Below are positions 59,347 through 64,000 of a DNA stretch of 64,000 nt, one piece after another. The stretch lies in NCBI RefSeq assembly GCF_900188445.1, contig NZ_FZOR01000038.1, positions 1 through 64,000 of the forward strand, given 5' to 3'. The number at the start of each line of letters is the position of its first letter. Within the stretch, counting starts at the first letter, position 1. Made by a program: the position numbers and the translations under genes. The stretch comes from Actinomadura meyerae. GTDB taxonomy: Bacteria; Actinomycetota; Actinomycetes; Streptosporangiales; Streptosporangiaceae. The notes beneath the pieces are model-generated. The model searched no databases, was not told the DNA's origin, and saw nothing but the letters and a program-made list of their open reading frames with translations.

Positions 59347-60636
59347 ATGGCCACACGAGCCCCACTCCAGCACGCGGCGGCACTCGAGGGGCCGGTCACG
59401 GCCCAGGGCCGCGCGCTGCTCGACCGACTCGCCGAGCACCTGCCGCGGATCGAGGCGTCGGCCGCGGAGAACGACCGCGAGGGCGCCTTTCCCGCCGACA
59501 CCTTCGACGCGTTCCGCAAGACCGGGCTGATGGGCGCGACCGTGCCCGCCAGGCTGGGCGGGCTCGGCGTCGACCGGCTCTACGACGCCGCGGTCGCGCT
59601 CCTGGAGGTGGCCAAGGCGGACGCGTCGACGGCGCTGGCCCTGCACATGCAGTTCAGCCGCGGGCTCACCCTCGGCTTCGAATGGCGGCACGGCGACCGG
59701 CGGGCCGCCGCGCTGGCCGAGCGGCTGCTGCGGCTCATGGCGTCGGGCGAGGCGGTCGTCTGCTCCGGCATCAGGGACCACCACTCGGTGGTCACGACGC
59801 TGAAGCCCGACGGCTCGGGCGGCTGGCTGCTCTCCGGCCGCAAAACGCTGGTCAGCATGGGGCCCATCGGCACGCACTTCGTCATCAACGCGAAGACCGA
59901 CGTGCCCGGCGAGAAGCCCCGGCTGGTCTCCCCCGTGGTCTCCCGCGGCGCGCGCGGCCTGGCGGTGCTCGACAACTGGGACGGCCTGGGGATGCGGGCC
60001 TCCGGCACGGTCGACGTCATCTTCGACAACTGCCCCGTGCCCGCCGAGGACGTGCTCTTCCGCGACCCGGTGGGCTCGCGGAACGACGCCGTGCTCGCCG
60101 GGCAGACGGTCAGCTCGATCGCCATGCTGGGCATCTACGCCGGGATCGCCCAGGCCGCCCGCGACTGCACGGTCTCGTCCGTCGCCCGCCGGTCCGGGCC
60201 CCCCGCGGGCGCGACCCGCACGCTCCTCGCGGAGATCGACACGCGCCTGTACGCGCTGCGCGCGACCGCGGGCGCGGCGCTGGCGACCGCCGACGGCGCC
60301 GGCGACGACCTCGGCGGCGACCCGGCCGAGCGCGGGCGCCGGATGATGCGGTCCTTCCAGTGCGCCAAGATGCTGGTCAACCAGCTCGCACCGATGATCG
60401 TCAGCGACTGCCTGACGCTGCTCGGCGGCGCCTCGTACACCGCGTCCCACCTGCTGGGCCGGCTCTACCGGGACGTCCGGGCGGGCGGGTTCATGCAGCC
60501 GTACACCTACGTCGACGGCGTGGACTTCCTCAGCGCCCAGGCGCTCGGCATCGACCGCGACAACAACTACATGAGCACCTGGGCGGCGCGGCCCGGGCGG
60601 AACGGCGGAGCCGGAGACGCGGAGGTGGCCCCGTGA
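59347..60636 (+). CDS. Flavin-dependent amino-sugar N-oxygenase (nitrososynthase-like, acyl-CoA-dehydrogenase fold)
   Basis: A 429-residue member of the acyl-CoA dehydrogenase superfamily. Family blocks: FDAFRKTGLMGATVPARLGG, CSGIRDHHSVVTTLKPDG, WLLSGRKTLVSMGPIGTHFV, GMRASGTVDVIFDNCPVPAE and MMRSFQCAKMLVNQLAPMIV. By itself it could be an ordinary dehydrogenase. The gene overlaps a sugar 3-aminotransferase (GTGA) and is followed by a sugar C-3 methyltransferase, which is the KijD3-KijD2-KijD1 combination; enzymes of that type oxidise the amino group of a dTDP-amino sugar to nitroso/nitro. The context therefore makes N-oxygenase the best call. ATG 59347 with GAGGAG upstream. Confidence 0.75.
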   Translation: MATRAPLQHAAALEGPVTAQGRALLDRLAEHLPRIEASAAENDREGAFPADTFDAFRKTGLMGATVPARLGGLGVDRLYDAAVALLEVAKADASTALALHMQFSRGLTLGFEWRHGDRRAAALAERLLRLMASGEAVVCSGIRDHHSVVTTLKPDGSGGWLLSGRKTLVSMGPIGTHFVINAKTDVPGEKPRLVSPVVSRGARGLAVLDNWDGLGMRASGTVDVIFDNCPVPAEDVLFRDPVGSRNDAVLAGQTVSSIAMLGIYAGIAQAARDCTVSSVARRSGPPAGATRTLLAEIDTRLYALRATAGAALATADGAGDDLGGDPAERGRRMMRSFQCAKMLVNQLAPMIVSDCLTLLGGASYTASHLLGRLYRDVRAGGFMQPYTYVDGVDFLSAQALGIDRDNNYMSTWAARPGRNGGAGDAEVAP

Positions 60637-61763
60637 GCCGCGGGACGACGCGTGTGTGGGACTACCTGGCGGAGTACGAGCAGGAGAAGGACGACCTGCT
60701 CGACGCCGTCGAGACGGTGTTCGAGTCAGGTCAGCTGGTCCTCGGCAAGAGCGTCGAGGGCTTCGAGGCCGAGTTCGCGGAGTACCACGGGATCTCGTAC
60801 TGCACCGGCGTCGACAACGGCACCAACGCCGTCCTGCTCGGCCTCCAGGCGCTGGGCATCGGCCCCGGCGCCGAGGTTATCACGGTGTCCAACACCGCGG
60901 CCCCCACGGTCGTGGCGATCGACGCGGCCGGCGCCACACCGGTCTTCGTCGACGTGAACGAGGGCGACTACCTCATGGACACCGCCCAGGTGGCGGACGC
61001 GATCACGCCGCTGACGCGCGCGCTGCTGCCCGTCCACCTCTACGGGCAGTGCGTCGACATGGCCCCGCTCGAACGGCTGGCCGCCGAGCACGGCCTGCAC
61101 ATTCTGGAGGACTGCGCGCAGGCGCACGGCGCCCGCCACCACGGCCGGACGGCCGGGACGATGGGCGACGCGGCCGCGTTCTCGTTCTACCCGACCAAGG
61201 TGCTCGGCGCCTACGGCGACGGCGGCGCCGTCATCACCGACGACGCGGACACCGACGCGAACCTCCGCCGGCTGCGCTACTACGGGATGGCCGAGCGGTA
61301 CTACGTCGTCCGGACGCCGGGGCACAACTCGCGGCTCGACGAGGTGCAGGCCGAGATCCTCCGCCGCAAGCTCCGCCGCCTCGACGCCTACATCGCGCGG
61401 CGCCGGGAGGTGGCGCGGCGGTACGAGGAGGGGCTCGGCGACCTCACCGGCCCCGGCGGGCTGACGCTGCCGTTGACGGCGCCCGGCAACGAGCACGTCT
61501 ACTACGTGTACGTCGTGCGCCACCCGCGCCGCGACGAGATCATCGAGCGCCTCAAGAGCCGTGACATCGCGCTGAACATCAGCTACCCGTGGCCCGTGCA
61601 CACCATGAGCGGGTTCGCGAAGCTCGGCTACTCCGAGGGCGCGCTGCCGGTCACCGAGCGGCTCGCCGGCGAGATCTTCTCGCTGCCCATGTACCCGTCC
61701 CTGTCCGCGGACCTCCAGGACAAGGTGATCGACGCGCTGCGCGAGGTGCTGGCCGCGCTGTGA
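60633..61763 (+). CDS. DegT/DnrJ/EryC1-family NDP-hexose 3-aminotransferase
   Basis: A 376-residue PLP-dependent sugar aminotransferase. Seen are LVLGKSVEGFEAEFAEYHGI, CTGVDNGTNAVLLGLQALGI, VFVDVNEGDYLMDTAQVADA, HLYGQCVDMAPLERLAAEHG, ILEDCAQAHGARHHGR and the PLP-lysine segment AFSFYPTKVLGAYGDGGAVI. Enzymes of this clade put an amino group on C-3 of a dTDP-2,6-dideoxy-3-ketohexose using glutamate. The start overlaps the N-oxygenase stop by 4 bp. The product would be the direct substrate of the C-methyltransferase and then of the N-oxygenase. Confidence 0.88.
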   Translation: MSRGTTRVWDYLAEYEQEKDDLLDAVETVFESGQLVLGKSVEGFEAEFAEYHGISYCTGVDNGTNAVLLGLQALGIGPGAEVITVSNTAAPTVVAIDAAGATPVFVDVNEGDYLMDTAQVADAITPLTRALLPVHLYGQCVDMAPLERLAAEHGLHILEDCAQAHGARHHGRTAGTMGDAAAFSFYPTKVLGAYGDGGAVITDDADTDANLRRLRYYGMAERYYVVRTPGHNSRLDEVQAEILRRKLRRLDAYIARRREVARRYEEGLGDLTGPGGLTLPLTAPGNEHVYYVYVVRHPRRDEIIERLKSRDIALNISYPWPVHTMSGFAKLGYSEGALPVTERLAGEIFSLPMYPSLSADLQDKVIDALREVLAAL

Positions 61764-61806
61764 CGGCCGGGGACGGATCCGCCTCCACCCGCAAAGGAGC
61801 CCGTCA

Positions 61807-63051
61807 ATGAACGATCGTGCCGAGGTGCCCGCGCCCGCCGGCTGCCGCGTCTGCGGCGGAGGCGTCGAGGAGTTCCTGGACCTGGGCCGCCAGCCGCTGT
61901 CGGACCGCTTCCGCGACCCCGGCGACGAGGGCGAGGAGTTCTTCTACCGGCTCGCCGTCGGCCGCTGCCGGTCGTGCACGATGGTCCAGCTCGTCGACGA
62001 GGTCCCCCGCGACCTGATGTTCCACGCCGGCTACCCGTACTACTCGTCGGGGTCGTCGGTGATGCGGGAGCACTTCGCCGGCGTCGCGCGCCGCTTCCTC
62101 GCCACCGAGCTCACCGGCTCCGATCCGTTCATCGTGGAGATGGGCTGCAACGACGGGATCATGCTGGAGACGGTCAAGGACGCGGGGGTGCGCCACCTCG
62201 GCTTCGAGCCCTCGTCGGGCGTCGCCGAGCTGGCCGCCGCGAAGGGCGTGCGGGTGCGCACCGACTTCTTCGCCGGTGACACGGCGGCGGAGGTCCGCGC
62301 CGCCGAGGGTCCGGCCGACGTCGTCTACGCGGCGAACACCCTGTGCCACATCCCGTACATGCCCTCGGTGTTCGAGGGCGTGGACGCGCTGCTGGCGCGC
62401 GACGGCGTGTTCGTCTTCGAGGACCCCTATCTCGGCGACATCGTCGCCAAGTCGAGCTTCGACCAGATCTACGACGAGCACTTCTTCCTGTTCTCGGCGT
62501 CGTCGGTGCACCTGATGGCCGAGGCGTTCGGCTTCGAGCTGGTCGACGTCGAGCGGCTCGCCGTCCACGGCGGCGAGGTGCGGTACACCCTCGCGCGGGC
62601 CGGCGCCCGCCCGCGGTCGGAGGCCGTGCGGCTGCTGCTCGCGGCCGAGCGGCGGCAGCGGCTCACCGAGCCCTCGGCCCTGCGCGGGTTCGCGGAGAAC
62701 GTGGGCAGGATCCGGGACGACCTCGTCGAACTGCTGCGCGGCATCCGGGCCGAGGGGGCCACCGTGGCCGGGTACGGCGCGACCGCCAAGAGCGCCACGG
62801 TGACCAACTTCTGCGGGATCGGCCCCGAGCTCGTCCCGTTCGTGTGCGACACGACCCCGGCCAAGCAGCACCGGCTGACGCCCGGCCGGCACATTCCGGT
62901 CCGGCCGCCGGCCGACTTCCGCGACCCCTACCCGGACTACGCGCTGCTGTTCGCCTGGAACCACGCCGAGGAGATCATGGCCAAGGAGCAGGAGTTCACG
63001 GCGGCCGGCGGGCGCTGGATCCTGTACGTGCCCGAGGTGCACCTGGTCTGA
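61807..63051 (+). CDS. NDP-hexose C-3 methyltransferase (TylCIII/KijD1-like)
   Basis: A 414-residue sugar C-methyltransferase. An N-terminal zinc-binding domain has cysteines in GCRVCGGGVEEFLDLG and GRCRSCTMVQLVDEV. The SAM domain carries FIVEMGCNDGIMLETVKDAG, YAANTLCHIPYMPSVFEGVD and VFEDPYLGDIVAKSSFDQIY with the conserved EHFF. The C-terminal domain has TVAGYGATAKSATVTNFCGI, typical of the family. It adds a methyl branch at C-3 of a 3-amino-4-keto sugar. ATG 61807 follows AAAGGAG. A triple 15-bp repeat spans its stop codon, then a strong terminator follows. Confidence 0.9.
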   Translation: MNDRAEVPAPAGCRVCGGGVEEFLDLGRQPLSDRFRDPGDEGEEFFYRLAVGRCRSCTMVQLVDEVPRDLMFHAGYPYYSSGSSVMREHFAGVARRFLATELTGSDPFIVEMGCNDGIMLETVKDAGVRHLGFEPSSGVAELAAAKGVRVRTDFFAGDTAAEVRAAEGPADVVYAANTLCHIPYMPSVFEGVDALLARDGVFVFEDPYLGDIVAKSSFDQIYDEHFFLFSASSVHLMAEAFGFELVDVERLAVHGGEVRYTLARAGARPRSEAVRLLLAAERRQRLTEPSALRGFAENVGRIRDDLVELLRGIRAEGATVAGYGATAKSATVTNFCGIGPELVPFVCDTTPAKQHRLTPGRHIPVRPPADFRDPYPDYALLFAWNHAEEIMAKEQEFTAAGGRWILYVPEVHLV

Positions 63052-63081
63052 GTGCACCTGGTCTGAGTGCACCTGGTCTGA
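63037..63081. repeat. Three perfect 15-bp tandem repeats spanning the methyltransferase stop
   Basis: GTGCACCTGGTCTGA at 63037-63051, 63052-63066 and 63067-63081, all identical. Each encodes VHLV then a stop in the same frame; only the first is translated. This is the cleanest of four such duplications in the window. Confidence 0.9.
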
Positions 63082-63098
63082 CACCCCCGGGTGTGCGC

Positions 63099-63130
63099 GC
63101 GCCGGATCCGGCCGGGACCGGATCCGGCGC
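63099..63130. terminator. Bidirectional terminator between methyltransferase and ABC permease genes
   Basis: GCGCCGGATCCGG (63099-63111) pairs perfectly with 63118-63130, 6-nt loop CCGGGA, between two convergent genes. Confidence 0.8.
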
Positions 63131-63137
63131 TCCGGGC

Positions 63138-63977
63138 TCAGGTCCGGCGGCGGTAGGCCAGCACCGCGAGCGGCGCGAACACGACCACCAGGCCCGCCGA
63201 CCACAGCAGCGACTTGGTCAGGGGCTCGGCCACGTCGCCGCCGATGAGCAGGCCGCGGCACGCCTCCATGGTGTGCCCGACCGGGTTGACCTTCGCCCAC
63301 GCCTGCAGCCAGCCCGGCAGCGTCTCGGTGGGCGCCACCATGTCGGTGCCGAACGCCAGCGGGAAGATGCTGAGCGCGACGATGGTCTGCACCGAGGCGG
63401 TCTCCTTGATGACCATCCCGAGCAGGATCCAGAGCCAGCTCAGGCTCATCCCGAAGACGATGGTCAGCAGCGCCGCCCCGAGCGCCCGGAGCGGGTCGGT
63501 CTCGATCCGGAACCCGATCAGGTACCCGAACGCCAGCAGCGTGACGATGGAGACGAGGTAGCGCACCACGTCGGCCAGCACCGAGCCGATCAGCGGGGCC
63601 GAGCGGCTGATGGGCAGGCTGCGGAACCGGTCGAAGATGCCCTTCTTGATGTCGAGGGACAGGTTGACGCCGGTGGCGATCATGCCCGCCATGATCGCGG
63701 ACAGGACCAGGATCGCGGGGAGCGTGCGCTGCAGGTAGGCGTGCGTGGAGCCGGAGACCGCGCCGCCGAACATGTACACGAAGATCAGCAGGAAGGTGAC
63801 CGGCGCGATCACCGCGTCGCTGATGCTGATCGGGTTCCGCTTGATCTTGATCAGGTTGCGCCGGGCCAGCGCGAGGCTGTGCCACAGCACCGCGTACCGG
63901 CGGTGCGGCGGCGCCTCCCGGCGGACGTGCTCCTCCTCCGCCGCCGTCCGTTCGACCGCGGACGTCGTCTCGCTCAT
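63138..63977 (-). CDS. ABC-2-type exporter permease (DrrB-like)
   Basis: A 279-residue permease with six hydrophobic segments and the ABC-2 signature region (IFDRFRSLPISRSAPLIGSV, LGMVIKETASVQTIVALSIF, ETLPGWLQAWAKVNPVGHTM). The N-terminus is a 28-residue charged cytoplasmic stretch. DrrAB-type exporters pump out antibiotics and confer self-resistance, which fits a biosynthetic cluster. ATG 63977 overlaps the stop of the upstream gene as ATGA, so the ATPase and permease are made together. It converges on the sugar methyltransferase. Confidence 0.88.
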   Translation of the reverse strand: MSETTSAVERTAAEEEHVRREAPPHRRYAVLWHSLALARRNLIKIKRNPISISDAVIAPVTFLLIFVYMFGGAVSGSTHAYLQRTLPAILVLSAIMAGMIATGVNLSLDIKKGIFDRFRSLPISRSAPLIGSVLADVVRYLVSIVTLLAFGYLIGFRIETDPLRALGAALLTIVFGMSLSWLWILLGMVIKETASVQTIVALSIFPLAFGTDMVAPTETLPGWLQAWAKVNPVGHTMEACRGLLIGGDVAEPLTKSLLWSAGLVVVFAPLAVLAYRRRT

Positions 63978-64000
63978 GCGGCCTCCTCCTCGTCCTCGTC
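63974..64000 (-). CDS. 3' end of the gene upstream of the permease, probably the ABC ATPase
   Basis: Only eight codons and the stop are in the window (DEDEEEAA, then TGA). The 4-bp overlap with the permease start and the normal order of DrrA-DrrB pairs suggest an ABC ATPase with an acidic tail. Nothing else can be said from the sequence. Confidence 0.45.
   Translation of the reverse strand, partial: DEDEEEAA

Overview
This is a very GC-rich actinobacterial chromosome segment, judged roughly 70-75% GC by eye. GTG starts, 4-bp start/stop overlaps and strong GC bias at third codon positions are frequent. The gene content (LitR/LitS light regulon, LeuA type 2, HemQ-dependent haem branch, DmdR/IdeR-type iron box, HelR, DUF574/DUF3000 proteins, deoxyaminosugar cassette) fits a filamentous actinomycete. 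An Actinomadura/Thermomonosporaceae-like host is my best guess, but it is an inference and not proven by any single gene.

Layout. 1-1136: end of an FtsK-like translocase that stops without the usual C-terminal gamma domain, a 618-bp gene-free region with three perfect hairpins, and a MerR-like regulator. 1153-14139: a carotenoid locus with light-response regulators (B12-binding MerR LitR, ECF sigma LitS, DUF523/DUF1722 protein, TspO, SDR-DUF2867), crtI and crtB, a PlsX-like and a diverged PlsY-like acyltransferase, a CrtA-type monooxygenase, a GT2 glycosyltransferase, a second CrtI-type desaturase and a CruF-like hydratase. No cyclase and no GGPP synthase are present, so an acyclic, oxygenated, glycosylated and perhaps acylated pigment is predicted. 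14157-17866: msrA, a DUF1275 membrane protein, a DUF574 methyltransferase, a DUF4262 protein and a GNAT acetyltransferase. 17867-21200: a two-gene island with less extreme codon use, a HEPN/Abi-like protein followed by an HTH-adenine methylase-specificity fusion without a restriction subunit; this is a candidate defence system.

21265-37992: mostly housekeeping genes. These are glgX, a convergent pair of RibD-C paralogues, ATP-dependent ligase C, PhoD, HelR with an upstream dyad, a FadR-type regulator, leuA behind a leucine attenuator leader peptide, a DUF4236 protein, a secreted Xaa-Pro peptidase, a LigD-type polymerase domain protein and msrB. 38087-46369: haem genes hemQ-hemY and hemE, separated by an oppositely oriented 2.3-kb pair of secreted/lipoprotein genes, then a zinc-ribbon protein, DUF3000 and RNase D. 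46420-53244: an iron-boxed EfeU permease and a MacB-like export set (permease, ATPase, adaptor, lipoprotein), divergent from an OmpR/histidine kinase pair across a promoter with two mirrored GGGTTTAACCC sites.

53177-64000: an acyl-CoA synthetase, then what looks like the edge of a natural-product cluster. It contains a dTDP-glucose dehydratase-like enzyme, TetR and MarR regulators, two small tailoring-type proteins, an SDR, and a run of flavin N-oxygenase, sugar aminotransferase and sugar C-methyltransferase in the arrangement known from nitrosugar (kijanose-type) pathways, ending in an ABC-2 exporter.

A pattern not tied to one function: four genes (leuA, hemE, efeU, the sugar methyltransferase) carry short tandem duplications that include their own stop codon. 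No tRNA, rRNA, CRISPR array or insertion sequence was recognised.
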